Origin: Corallochytrium limacisporum
Taxonomy: Eukaryota; Opisthokonta
Assembly: GCA_002811645.1 (NCBI GenBank)
Contig: PDIP01000017.1
Location: 56,666-120,665 of the forward strand
Direction of reading: 5' to 3'
DNA length: 64,000 bases
Positions 38,201 to 50,373 of the stretch are shown here, piece by piece. A program made the position numbers and the translations under genes. Each line of letters begins with the position of its first letter. Positions within the stretch are counted from its first letter, which is position 1. Below the pieces are notes generated by a model. That model was not told the origin of the DNA. It did not search any database and worked only from the letters and a program-made list of their open reading frames with translations.

Positions 38201-40558
38201 GTGTATAAAGCTAACTCAGAGACCAAAGCTGGTTGTGTTTGTTGCAAATACAGGCTATGCCTGACTGAGAATGGACGCCTACAAAGAACACAGAAGCCGA
38301 CATTGCACATGTGCCGAGGCGCTCATTCATGACCATATACTGCAACGAAGGCATATCGTCACCAAGCATAAATGCGTCAATCCTCCGCGTCTGTTGTATG
38401 TTGTCTAGTACATTTGGCGGGATTGCATGTCTATGGTAGACGAAAACATTGGGAAAGGTCCAAAGCAAATTGAAACCTCTGAGATGCCCTCCCTGGTGCA
38501 TGTGTGGTTAGTGGGCTCCGTTGCTGTGCTGCTGCACTTACTAGAGGGCTACGTCAGGTACTCGTGCACAGAAGCTAGGTGGGATTCATAAATTGCTTTA
38601 TGGAAACGGAGTTGTTTCACACAAAAAATCAGAAACAGTGTGTTCTCTGGGCATTGGCCTGTAACCCGAAGTGCCCAACCACGAACCGGATGGGGACAAC
38701 GAGAAACTATGCCTGAAGTCGTTTTCTGAACTCATTTTCTGCTATCCTACTGGTCACATATCCCTGGACTGCACATGCACACTCCACCCCCGCATAGGAA
38801 CGTGTTACGTAACAGGCACAGGGGCGCCACACAGACCACTTCATCACGTCTACGATGTCCGGGACCTAATGCACCACCACTGATGCCATAGAGATCAACA
38901 CATTCTCTTTGCTATCAGCAGAAGGGTGGGTATGGCTCGAACGCGGGTTTCCTTGCGGGTCCAGGTTTTCCCGTTGTGGGCTGGGTACCCGGACTCTTGT
39001 GAGGTCCAGGCGCCAAAAGACGCTTTTTGGGTGGCTAATGGAGTTCGTTATGAGTGGGCTATGGGCCAGCTGGCAATGGGCCCGTGTTTTTGAGTGGGTA
39101 GAGTGTGTGGGGCACTGGGGGGAGTAATGACTGTTCTATGGTAGGAAGGGGCGAATCCTTCTGTGCCACCCTTTTTTTTCTGCTTTGCATTGCGAAACAG
39201 TGGAATAGTTATGCCATTCTGAGCACAAGGGAAGACAACGCGCGCCCCAACAACGAAGGCTTGTCCAAAAAAGTATTTTTGACTTCCGTACAGGAAAATT
39301 TCTCATTGAATTGCACATAGATTTTCTGGTCATGATGAAACATAGAGATACAGACTTGCCAGCTGCTGATTTGAACACCAACGACAGCAGCGGCTGCAGC
39401 AAAGTAGCGCAACGTACCATCAAGAATTGAGGAAAAGACAAAAAAAACGGCTTCGGTACCTCACCAGGCCCGGCCGTTCCTTTCTTTATTGCTCAGTGTT
39501 TGCAAAATTCAACACCGAAGAAAAATTTCGAAATGTTTCAATGGACAAAGACAGCTGTTTGTTTGGGACTTTTTTTTTTTCGTCACGCTCGAGATCCCTT
39601 CCTGCCCGAGCCTTTCATTGGCCCCGTAAATTGCTCAACTCGAGCCTTCAATTCGGCACGCTGAGCAGTTCCAGGAGGACACGCCGCCATAAGGAACGGC
39701 ACAGTGCGATTTGAAGCAAAAGATCACAGTCCCGAAAAACAATATGACATCCGTCGCAATTCGAATACCAGAGTTATTGGCAGCGGGCATATGTAACTGC
39801 GTCCAGGGAGCGGGCCATATGGTAGGCACATGTGCATAAATGCCTCGGTAATGTCTGCTCCGGAGGTGGACACACAAAAACCACACACACAGAGATCAAC
39901 CTCAAACCCCGGGCAATATATGATCTTGCCGTTACCGCGGATCGTAGTCACCAACTGTGCTTCAACGGTGGGATTTGAAGGAGCGGGAGCAGCAATCACT
40001 CTCTCTATCGCAAGGTCTCCACTCTTGCCTACAACCACACCAAGAATTTTTTTTTGCCGCTCCCCCGTTTCCTCCAACGATGTTCAACTGACCGGCCTAT
40101 GTTTCAGTGAGCATGGCACTTTCATTCAAGGATGAAATGAATTTTAAAGAGGCACTGGTATTTATCACACGAGTGAGAAAGAAAGGTTCGCAGGGGATGA
40201 ATGAGGACGGCACCACCACCGGCTACTCCGGTGGATACCTGCAGGAAGTACCAGTCGGAACTCGGATATCCTCGTGTGAACTGTTAGGGAGACTGCTGAA
40301 GGAAACTACCAACAAAACTAGAAGACTTTTTTTCTTCCTGCTAATGGTACACTCAGAGATATTTCTGCCATTCAGTGATGATCATTGGACAACACGATGT
40401 GCCTCGGTTTGCATCGGGCTGTGAACACGTAACCTGTACACCTTTATGTAACGCAAAAACAGAAGATGATATTAAATATGTGCAAGCTATGATGTATATT
40501 TATGGTCTGGTCACAAAGCCGAATGTGAAGACGGTCCCACACTCCATCGGAAATCGCC

Positions 40559-40749
40559 GTTCGATCTCTCGTGCGGCGACCTCTATTTTACCTGCTGCGC
40601 TGTGGTCCCCCCCNNNNNNNNNNNNNNNNNNNNNNNNNNNNNNNNNNNNNNNNNNNNNNNNNNNNNNNNNNNNNNNNNNNNNNNNNNNNGTTCGATCTCT
40701 CGTGCGGCGCCCTCTATTTTACCTGCTGCGCTGTGCCCCCCCCCCCCCG
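40559..40749. repeat. Direct repeat flanking an assembly gap
   Basis: A 46-base segment beginning GTTCGATCTCTCGTGCGGCG and ending in a C-run occurs at 40559-40613 and again at 40690-40749, with one mismatch before the C-run. The gap sits exactly between the copies. Confidence 0.9.
40614..40689. other. Assembly gap (76 N)
   Basis: A run of N between two copies of the same 46-base sequence, both ending in poly-C on the left side of the break. It probably reflects unresolved contig ends rather than real missing DNA. Confidence 1.
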
Positions 40750-43700
40750 CCGGCACCGAGTTTCTGGACCATGCCGGCCACTACATACCATCAGGAGAGC
40801 TTCCATGGCTAGGAACGAAACTTTTCCTAAGTCAGCCGTGCGAGGTGTTAGAATTCGCATGCGGAAGCCAACCCTTGCTGGTGATGTGCGTGTCGGTTTG
40901 GAAACGGGGAAGTCATTGTGGTGCGAATAGTATAGATATGTTGACTAAAATGCCAATCCGCCATTGGAGCCTGTCCGGTGACAGAAAATCACCGACACAA
41001 GTGCAAACGTATCCTCACACTATTCTCAGTTCAAAGCGTGAAAGGTATCTTAGGTGTTCGAACCCGCACTGCCCTCCCGAACACAGCAAGGGCTTGTTCT
41101 ATGGGATGGAATTCCATGGTAAACATTGAGGCGGTGGACCCCCTTAGATGCGTGTGTTTCGTGGAAGGTCTGTGTCTGCTGTGGCCTGGAGGGGGTTGGA
41201 GTGTGCGGTCTATGCGACAAGAGGGGGTCCTTGGGCGGGAGGCTGGTGGTGGTGGAGGGGTTCTTTTTTTTTTTGGTTTTGATTCGTTTTTCATCGTAGA
41301 TCCAGTACCATTGGAGTGCCAGGAGAGCCCCAGAGAACCTCCAAAAGGAGGGGGGTTACAAATGACGATGGTGGGCGATCGCCGTCGTCATCCCATCCCG
41401 TCGCGCTTTCTTGTTTCGTTCGTGTATGTCTCTATTTGTGACAACAGATGCTTGCAAGTCAACACCAAGAACACGTTGTCCTCGTGCCAGACGTTCCTAA
41501 TGTGTTCTCGCACCATTCTAGTGCGCATTGGTGACGATGGGCTTATTCACCTTCCCGTGTTAACTGTCGGAAAAATATGGAACAACTGTATAGTTTCAAC
41601 ATCACAATCACTGCCATTATCACCAGCCGGAGTTGCACCGGGGCCGCGAGACCAGAACGGACCCTACAGAGACAGAACAGGGTCGATTCGGTAGAAAGGC
41701 CCGGAGATATACAGGAAGTTTTGCCCTGCCCACTTGCTAACATTTCTAAAATAGAACGCGAGGGATATCAGAGCACAAGGAAATGCTCTGCTGCTGCGAT
41801 GCCACGGGTCCCAATCCTGCATTTATTTCGTTTCCTGCCGCTATATTGTTTTTCATTTTGTTGACCTTGGTAAGTCCTCACGGTCCATCACCCCAAACTT
41901 ACATCATCTCCCCGCAGGAGTTGGCAAGAGATTGCTAGCTGGCAGGGAGTTCTTAATAGCACACGCTCATGATCACCTTCCTTCCTTGGTTGCTTCCATG
42001 GCCAAGGACACAAAACTGCCGACGATTTCCTTGTAACTTACCACCAACTCGTGCGACCCTTGCTCGCTTGTAACAAAGAACATGGCATACAAAGTACATA
42101 CAATAGAATTTCCCTACTCCAGAAGGCAGGCGGACATTGCCGCATATTGACAATCTCAACAGTTGATCTTTTGCTCTCCTGCACAAGTATCAACCATGTG
42201 CGCCATGAAATTGCCATATCCTCCGAAAGAAAACACAAGAAAAGTTGAAAGCTGGAAGGACTTACTAAGAATTTAACGGCATCCGTCAGAAACAAAAAAA
42301 AACACAAATGTATACACGAGGAAAAATTGTAGTAAGAAACATACGGAAACCTGGGCACAATGAATATGCAGGCTTACGCGAACTGTTTCGCTTCCATTTT
42401 TCCGACCATGTGCACCGTGCGCCGATTATTCTACTATATTACCTTTTCCAAGTGATAAGTGCACCATCAGCTCCAATAGGAAGGGATGTGATGCTTGGAC
42501 CACGTTCTGATGGCAGTACACAAGCCGCTAGACTTCCAGCCCGAAGCTTCGATCTATTCCTCCGCTGAAATTACCCTATGTTTCATGGTATACATTCGTG
42601 CCCTATGATTCTTCTTTCTTGTGTCAAATTGATAGGGCACCTGTTCCAAAACTCCACTACCAACCCTGTTACAGAGAACAACTTTAGAGTCTCCATATAT
42701 ACTCTCCGTGTACGTGACGTGTGTCAATCCACAGTAGAGGCACGCAAAGAGGAGATCCTCTGTAGCTGTTGTACGAAGAAACAGCAAGTCCGAACGCTGG
42801 GTCTTGAGGTTTTCCCTCCGGTTGTTATCACGGGGAAGGGCACAAGTTCAATCTGGTTTCCGCTGACGCAGCCACATACCCTGGGTATGCACGGCCAACC
42901 GTAACACCTGAACCGCTTTGACCATTTCATCGAAACCCACCCGATCTGGATTAAATAACAAACCTTCCTAATAAGGCAAGTAAATATGCAGAGAAAAGTA
43001 AACTGTCAAGGTTGGTACCCGGTGCATTTTCTGGCTTCACCAAGAGTGCGCGCTGGCGAGACGTTCGAAAGCGATGGTGGCCTTGGCTCCCTGTGGCATC
43101 ATATTCTTACAAAATGACCCGTGTTGCTAATGTCTCCCCATTGTTTATGTGTCCATTTCTTTTCTTGCACGGTTCATCAGAAAATTTGGCGCCCAGGAGT
43201 CGCCTGCGTCGCAGTCAATGTCTGTGCTGTTGAAATTGTACCACTGTAGGAGAGGTGGAATGCATAAAAAAATGAGAACGAGATGAATACGAGTACTTTT
43301 GTGAAATTCGCTGTCAAAATCAAGAGATTTTCCCCCTCCTCTCTTCGATACAAACCTCAGAGACGGTATGCGCAGCAGCGAAATGAAACTTTTCTGAATC
43401 TGGGTCCTCTACGTCTCCAGGCAGCTAGCCACAGACATCGTTTCTAAAGACATTAAAAGAAAGATTGCAGTTTGCTCTGGTTCCATTTCAATAGTAAATA
43501 TATGAATATGTTTAGAGCCCACGTTGGAAATTCTTCAACGTGCCATATGCGAGGGTTAAGATTCAATAAAAGGGGGGGGGCGGGTGCGTGATCACTCTCG
43601 ACAAGTTAAAAACCACAGGCTTCATATGCTCTGGCCGCCCAAGGGTTCCTCACTTCTACCAAATCTATTTGGGGTGTTTGTGTATGCCGTCGTTTCTTAC

Positions 43701-46700
43701 CGCCCCCACATATACAAGTCTAAAAACACGGCACACTTATCAAGGTAGTTTGGGGCGAAAACCAAAACGGAGTTCACGGCATTGGGTACCGATACTAATG
43801 CTACTATTGATGATGCAATATGCGTATCTTCTATAGAAAGTGGTGACTCGTCCTCCATCCCTCCGACCTTACTTGTCGCGTTCTCTAAACCTCGTTATCT
43901 GCTCTGCGCACATGTAAAGTATGCTCTTCGCATGAGCCTGTACTGGGCTGCTCCCTCAAACGTGTGTAGGCAGAGAAGGGATTCCGCCCGCAAATTTGCC
44001 TCTCCCGGCACTCTTCCGCATGCCCTGAAACTGTGTGCCACCCAACTCCCGCCCCACTTTGGTGCATACTTATGCTTCTCCGTTTCTCGTTCAAGTCATG
44101 TGTTGTTAACCGGGCGTAGGCAGAAGGTAAGAAAAAAACTCACTTTCTCCCTCACGCTGCAGTTTTGCGAGAGGCACTTTTCTTGATTCTCGATTCCGGT
44201 GAGGAAGACAAAAGGGAGAAAATTTTCATTCTCGTCCACTGTCAGCTGTGCAGGGGTTTCCTTTCTCACAAGGATAGTTAGGTTCTTCCTATACTAAATG
44301 TACAGTGCCTCTTTTGAACTTGTGAAGTACTGGCGAAATCGGTGGCGGAGTTCTCAGCAATGAAGTAGGCGACGGAGTGAGGAAAACGAGACCTGCTGAG
44401 TCCTTCACTCTTCCGAACCTCGTCATCACTAACAACCACCGCCCATCAGCTTCAGTTTCATCGTCATCATGGAGCAGGAGAGTTCTAGCAGTAGATGACC
44501 AACACTTGGTAGCTATACAGCCGGTATAGGAGGATGTCCACGGCTACGTGTCTGTTGTGTGTCTGTGTGTCTGTGCCTACTGCGGTGTTTGTCGTTGTCG
44601 GCACGATGGATGGTTGGTGGTGGTGGATGGATTTCATGGCGATGATGCATAGCTATTGAAGAGGAGACACACATTGTAGACATACATAGTGACATGGAGA
44701 TTGCGCGCGTGTCCGTGAGTGAATGTATCGATCATAAGGCACGATTGATCATCAACCCAAACCATGTCGACTTCAAGCCCAATTCATGTACACCATTCGT
44801 TGACTATAGAAAGATACTTCGATGTGGACGGCGAAGAGTGATGCGGCAGCCTAAGAGGAGGGAAATAAAAGTTTTGGCGGCCGCAGCCACGCACTACCTC
44901 CGGGATGTATCGATCATTCATGGGTACAAATCCACGTTAATGAGGCATTCTCTTCCATGTGGGTGCCGAAACCCTTGCCATAACCCTTGCGCTCCGACCA
45001 CGTCGTGGGTTGTGTTGCATAGTGCTAGTACTGACCTGAATCGCGGGGTGTTGGTGGTTAATTGTGATGTATGGTCGCCATTACTCTTTCATATCCTAGC
45101 GCTCAGCTTCCGTTGTGGGGCTGCCTACCGCCCAAATAAATTTTTCATTGTCTTGACCGCCAGCGAAGCCAATAACGAGACTGCGAAGGCTCGCAGTCAT
45201 TTATGTACCTATGGCACCAGTTTCGTTCTCAACTACCTCGCCATACTTCTGCGGTTGAAACCCTTTCCCTTGGGATACTCGCCCCGGTTGGGGGGGGGAG
45301 TGCAGGGAGAGGAGCACATGCGCGTTGCAGAAGAAATTTCCTTGAATTAACTTCGCTTTCGTCAGGTCTGTCCTCATTTGCCCTGCCCTACCGGGTCCAA
45401 ACGCACTCAAAAGTCACCGCTTCAAATCTCTCAGAAGAAATTTTCATGCCATTTTCGTGGCCTGTTAAGTACTGATCGTGATGATCGGCTACGGGTACAA
45501 TGACTGGACTATGGACATTTCAGTGTTGAACAATGTACCGGCAGTAGGTACATGAAACTCCTCATGTGGAGGTCCAGTGTGAGATAAGTGTTCTGATTTC
45601 CATACTAAACATCCCACAATATTCTGACAGGAAGGTGTGGTTTGCCATTTCTGTTATCCTTGCTACCATCCCTTCAGAACGGCGGCAGTGGACCGACCAC
45701 TGTACAGACACTCTTCTATGGTAAAAGCTTGGGAAAATTTTTATCTTGCCCTTCTTCCTGAAATCCCCTAGCGGCCTGATAGACCAAGGCGAGAATTGTG
45801 TTCGGGTGATTGAGCAGAAAAGTCTTTAGATTCGAGGCTTTGGCACCAGAAATTTTTCTTTTGTTCTCTCGGTTTGTGCCATACGGGAGATGGGACCTCC
45901 CCATGCTAAGTGGGGTGGGATGGGGTGGGGAGGGAACCTGGTGGCCCGTCAAAATTTGCAGTCTGGCCATATTCCCCTGTGTCCACTCGCCCTTCTCTTG
46001 GCCAGTCAACGTCTGCTGATATACTCTTCGACGCCGCCGCCCTCCGTTCCTCCACCCGGGTTTATCCGGTTTGGAGCTCTACGTCTCTAGATTTTTATTT
46101 TGTCTCTCCTAAAACTCAGGAATCAATTTAATGGTAAATGTATTGGAGATTCTCAGCTAGCGCGCGAGATAAATCCTCTCTTAATATCACTATTGTCACT
46201 ATCTCTCAAGAGGATCAAGTGCGGCGCCAGAAAAAAAACGTGGCAAGGGGGAAAGGGCTACGTGGACTTTGCCGTCGGTTCGCGTGTTGCATATGTCTTA
46301 ACTCTTAATCAGCGGACTCTTGGAGAATGTTCATGAATATATTCAGTATAATTTCAGTATTCTACGAACATTGCAGTAGCACTGGTAGGTGTCCATGGCC
46401 AACTAGACACGCCCTTCTGTAACATCATCCGAACTTCATTATTTTGACAATGATTAACTCAATCTTTATTCCGCTGCGAACAACCACGTTCTCCTGTTCG
46501 ATACTGCGATACCCTAGGAACTTCACGTTGATGAACCATAATTTCAAGTTTAGACCCTTTGGTGCTGAGCAGTGCTACCTGTTTATCCTCAGTAGTGCCT
46601 GGAGTTTCCGAGCTTCCTGCGGTAATATACCCAAAGAATTTTTGCCTTATGGGCACCTCATGAACGGGCGTGAGAAGCAAAGACAGGGGCAAAAACGTGA

Positions 46701-47005
46701 AAGTGAGGACAGCAGAGTGCAGCAAGGGTGCCGCGCTCTTTTACGGCTATCGACCCTACTAGCTTAGATTAGGGGCGATCCCACACGCATTGCTGCAGTA
46801 CGGCACCAGCGACAGGCTAATCCATGCTCTATGTCCGTATTTGTAGGCGACGCAAGGGGTGACGATGGATCACTGGTGGGGGTTTCGCGATGATGAAAAA
46901 CACGCTCCATGCTAAACGTGTTCTCGCAAACTGTACGCATGTGTACGGGACATAAAGAATATTCGGTGAGGTGGACAGAAGTGCACAGTAACGGACTGAC
47001 GAATT

Positions 47006-47047
47006 GAGAGAGAGCGAGAGAGAGAGAGAGAGAGTGTGTGTGTGTGT
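47006..47047. repeat. (GA)n/(GT)n microsatellite
   Basis: GA dinucleotides pass directly into GT dinucleotides in one tract. Confidence 0.9.
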
Positions 47048-47109
47048 GGCACAGATCTCACAAGCCCTTTTCGCCAACGGCCGATGGTTGATGCGGAAGC
47101 TGTTCTCAC

Positions 47110-47180
47110 ACGGCGGGTGGGATGGGCGACCAGCCAGTGAGGCTGGGATGGGCGGCCAGACAGCTGGGCAGGGCGATCGG
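47110..47180. repeat. Imperfect tandem repeat
   Basis: Two units of about 27 bases (GGGATGGGCGACCAGCCAG and GGGATGGGCGGCCAGACAG, with flanks) follow one another in GC-rich DNA upstream of the small gene at 48 kb. Confidence 0.6.
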
Positions 47181-47985
47181 TTGTCTATCCTTTCAGTTTA
47201 CTTTCTCTGCCCTTTCATTTTTTGAAACTCTTCGCTTTCCGTGGCACACTGCGCGGCTTTCCTGGAGCATTGGGGAGAGCGACGAAGAATTTTTTTTTGG
47301 GTTTGCCTTGTCCGCAAAGCCCCCCCACTTTCCACTCGTCGGCCTCGCCCCTCATCCTCGCCCACTTTCTTTCTCTTTTTTTCCCCCACTTTCCCTATCT
47401 CTCGTTCTGTGTGGTTCGCAGAGAGTGGGGGCGTTTTTCCTCAAGTGACGCAGTCCGGGGAAAAAGGGGGAAAGGCGGCCAAGTGACACACCCGAGGCGG
47501 GGAGGGCTGGCCCGGGGAAGAGGAAGGGAAGGGGGGGGGGGGGAAGGGGGGAGAGGCTGAGAACAGAGTTGGGAGAGGAGAAGGGGGGGAGGGGGAAAGC
47601 CAAGAACGAAAAATTTTGCCCGTTGCCAGTACGGTAGTTTCACTATAGGGAAAGGGTCTGAGCGGAGCAATAGCTGGGAGGGGGGAAGAGTCGGACAAGA
47701 GTGTGTGTACAGGCGCACGATTCTTTGTTAGTGTTGTCTTTGGGCAGCGTGTCTCGAGTGGGGAGAGGAGGTTTGCACCCGGGGTAACTCTGTTGCAGTG
47801 GTGGTTTGGGGACCTTCTGTCCCAGGTACTTAAGAAATACAGCGTGACGTGTTCATAGTGATAAGACAATTCACGGAGATCCAAACAGGCGACTTTAAAG
47901 AATCAAAAAGGCGAACAAGAAATCAGAACTTTCTCTCAACGAGAACAGCACAAATTTGAAATTGGAACACATCACCGACAGACTT

Positions 47986-48159
47986 ATGAACATCAGAATG
48001 GAGCGTGACTACAGTGTTGAAAGCCAAAGCGACGTCCGCCGCCGCATGCGCCGCAATGCCATCTGGGCGGACGAGAAGAGCAGCGAAGACCTGCGTCAAG
48101 TACGGGAAATGTATGGTGTGTACGCCCTGGAACATGAAAACTCCGAGGAGCACCGCTAA
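47986..48159 (+). CDS. Small highly charged protein, unknown
   Basis: A predicted 57-residue protein (MNIRMERDYSVESQSDVRRR at the start, ending HENSEEHR), one-third charged, with no cysteine and no hydrophobic segment. I do not recognise it. Support is indirect: codon third positions are GC-rich as in neighbouring genes, there is an apparent G- and CT-rich promoter tract upstream as at other genes, and it converges on the cytochrome b561 gene. The start could also be the second Met, at 47998. An RNA-binding or assembly-factor role would suit the charge pattern, but that is a guess. Confidence 0.45.
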   Translation: MNIRMERDYSVESQSDVRRRMRRNAIWADEKSSEDLRQVREMYGVYALEHENSEEHR

Positions 48160-48638
48160 ATCGGTTTGTATGAAAATTGAGTTAAAAAACCCAGAACACA
48201 ATACTAGTACATATTAGCGGGCTGGTCCTGCGCCAAACACACACACACAAGCACTCCTGTATACTGTTTAAATATCTAGCATGATTTAATTAATTTAACA
48301 CATCAGAATATATTCACTTACACAGACTTCAACGTCATTGACACCTTTACTACAATAACATAAGGACTTTGGCTTAAAATTTTCTTTATTCTTTGTCTTC
48401 TGCTGTCTTTCAGACAACACCACGAACATGAAACATATGACATGGAACATGGTATTCTACATATTTCTATAAAACCTTGCAGGTTAGTCGTCCATCCAAG
48501 GACTAGTAGGCGATGGTGTAAATGAGCCTCTACTTCAAGGCCGCGAACAAGCACCATGACCGGGGACAGAGCATCCAGACCCAAGGTCGACTTGGCCTCT
48601 GGGTCCGTGTTGCACTGTAGTAACCCTTGCAACGTAAC
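48160..48638. other. Intergenic region with a decayed gene fragment
   Basis: About 480 bases between convergent genes. It has a short CA repeat near 48238-48250, AT-rich DNA, and a degenerate copy of the cytochrome b561 3' end (listed separately). Confidence 0.7.
48481..48610 (-). pseudogene. Degenerate tandem copy of the cytochrome b561 C-terminal coding end
   Basis: Read on the minus strand, this segment repeats the last coding part of the neighbouring cytochrome b561 gene. AAGCAGAGGCCTATTCACAC in the gene matches AAGTAGAGGCTCATTTACAC here, and CATCGCCTACCAG matches CATCGCCTACTAG. Both CAG (Gln) codons have become TAG stops. Upstream, weaker in-frame similarity goes on for about 20 codons (IGVNTVCLG against LGLDALCPR). 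The copy ends at the same point as the gene, so a short tandem duplication of the 3' end has decayed. Confidence 0.85.
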
Positions 48639-49463
48639 TTACACGTCGTCCTCAAGGGCCTGGTAGGCGATGGTGTGAATAGGCCTCTGCTTGAAGGCCG
48701 CCAACAACGTTACTCCCAGGCACACTGTGTTAACACCAATGAAATTTGCGAGCATGGCCTCGTCTCCGTACTTGTCAAAGCTATTGTCTTTCTCCAGAAA
48801 AGTTATCTTCTCCAGGATGCCCATCATGATGGTACAAGTGACCAAGAGAATCATGACCTGTCCAGTAAGCCTGTGGAAACCCACTAATTCGGAGCGCAAA
48901 TCCTGAGACGCGTATGGCAGCGCAAAGACCAGGAAACCGGCCAGCCATTGGCCTGCAAACAAAATCACAGTAAGAATTCCAACCCAGCTGTGTAACGAAT
49001 ACATGTTGGGAATGTTGTTACTGTTATGGAAGCGGAAGACCGCCATGAGACCAATCACAGCGGAAAATAATGCAGCACCATGTAATGCTCCGTGGACGGC
49101 CTTGTTGACCTTGCCCCGCTTTGTGTACAGCCTATAGGCGGTGGCACCGTGTCCGTACAGGATGAGCATACCCAATGTCATCAAAACCGGGTGCCAGTTG
49201 AACACCAGGGCGTCATCAGCCCAGCTGAGGCCGCCTCGGTATCCGAGAATCCACCAGAAAACGAGTATGAGCTCAATCGCTGATAGTACAAACAGTGTGT
49301 TGCGGATTCTGCTGTGAGCGAACATGCTTGACTTTGGCTGGTCAAACATAATACCATCGTCCAGGTGGTGCGGTGGATTTCGAATATTGTGTTGGTGCCT
49401 ATTGATAAGGTGTGGGAGCATTTCTTCTGAATGGGTGTCTGGCAGAGGTATGCTTTCCGACAT
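48639..49463 (-). CDS. Cytochrome b561-domain membrane protein
   Basis: A 274-residue protein that probably transfers electrons across a membrane, typically from ascorbate, and may reduce iron or monodehydroascorbate. After a 48-residue cytosolic N terminus come six hydrophobic spans. The four heme-ligand histidines are in place: FNWHPVLM (about 91), HGALHGAALF (about 128), YSLHSWVGI (about 158) and VGFHRLTGQ (about 197), as in animal CYB561. The C terminus is short and acidic (ALEDDV). The ATG at 49463 is used, since the frame has no ATG further upstream. The 3' end has a decayed tandem copy just downstream. Confidence 0.93.
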   Translation of the reverse strand: MSESIPLPDTHSEEMLPHLINRHQHNIRNPPHHLDDGIMFDQPKSSMFAHSRIRNTLFVLSAIELILVFWWILGYRGGLSWADDALVFNWHPVLMTLGMLILYGHGATAYRLYTKRGKVNKAVHGALHGAALFSAVIGLMAVFRFHNSNNIPNMYSLHSWVGILTVILFAGQWLAGFLVFALPYASQDLRSELVGFHRLTGQVMILLVTCTIMMGILEKITFLEKDNSFDKYGDEAMLANFIGVNTVCLGVTLLAAFKQRPIHTIAYQALEDDV

Positions 49464-50373
49464 ATGGCCCACTATCGATCCAAATGAACAGACTCATGCT
49501 CTTACCACCCACACCATACATGGAAAAATTCCTCCTTTAGAGATTCGCCTCTCTGGAAATAGCCTGTCTAGTGACTTCAGTAGGATACACCCAGATTGAG
49601 GACATCCCCAGACGAACCCACCTTCGTGCACGAGAGGCAACTGAATTGAAGATGGTACCATCACGTTCACCTAGGTCCACCAGCCGTCCGTTTCCGTAAC
49701 TCCGGTACACAGCATCGGACGAGGGCTGTGTTGGGAAGGAGCCCGGCTAAGGTTTTCGGTACTCAATCTCCCACACCGACACTTTCGGACCGGCACAGAG
49801 CGCACGGCGCTGTGTACCCGCCTGCATCTACCAAATTTTGCCCCCGCCGTAGTGAATCTATGGAGTAAGGAGGGTACGACCGATCACTAATGTCATCGAT
49901 TTGGACCCTGAGTGTGGGGACGCTTGCAGCTGCGCGTAGAGCGTATTTGCTCGCGGACAACCCGATACAGGATTTATACTAGCTTGATAATGTACTGTGT
50001 CTCGGTTGGTCACAGCGGGGGAGTGTTGTTGGTGGGTATCTTGTCCACTGACGTCGAACGAAGCCCAGTGGTGCCCGCGAGGCCAACCGTTCTCCCGTTG
50101 GTAAATTTAATATACTTTTTTATTTCCCATATTAAATATATGTAATGTAAGTTTCTACAATATCTCCTTTATTCCGTACTTAAAACAGAAATATAATATA
50201 CGGATATTATGTAATGAATTGTTGCCGCCCAATGTACGTTGGCTTTGGGTTGTGCCAGTTGGTGCTCGGGTCCCCTTTGTTATTTGAGAACAGGTATCTG
50301 TGCTTACATGGCTTTGACCACTAGATCGAATGTGTTCAATAGCATGTAAAATTTGTAGCGATATAACAGAAGG
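49464..50373. other. Divergent promoter region
   Basis: About 900 bases between the cytochrome b561 and BLOC1S4-like starts. It is AT-rich near 50100-50220, and no supported gene is seen. Confidence 0.45.

Larger units (their letters stand above)
34145..47985. other. 14-kb gene-poor region
   Basis: No protein frame here matches a family, and the open frames are short, overlap in several phases and look random (longest about 238 codons near 40978-41694 and 218 near 44694-45350). Visible content: hairpins at 34377-34398 and 34761-34779, a paired region at 35184-35254, an assembly gap at 40614-40689 flanked by a duplication, G-rich tracts near 41150-41260, 43574-43581 and 47460-47600, and (GA)n/(GT)n DNA at 47006-47047. 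No transposase, reverse transcriptase, tRNA or rRNA was seen. It may hold noncoding RNA genes or decayed elements. Confidence 0.5.

Noticed and set aside
41056-41075. A GTTCGAACCC string resembling a tRNA B box
   Set aside because: No matching stem or A box nearby, so not a tRNA.
40978-41694. A 238-codon open frame in the gene-poor region
   Set aside because: It has no ATG at a sensible place, crosses G-rich low-complexity DNA and resembles no family; other phases are equally open.
44694-45350. A 218-codon open frame starting with ATG
   Set aside because: Composition looks random, there are no domain features, and codon use differs from nearby real genes.
48318-48632. A 104-codon minus-strand frame after the cytochrome b561 gene
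   Set aside because: It runs through the decayed duplicate of the b561 end in a different phase and has no protein character of its own.
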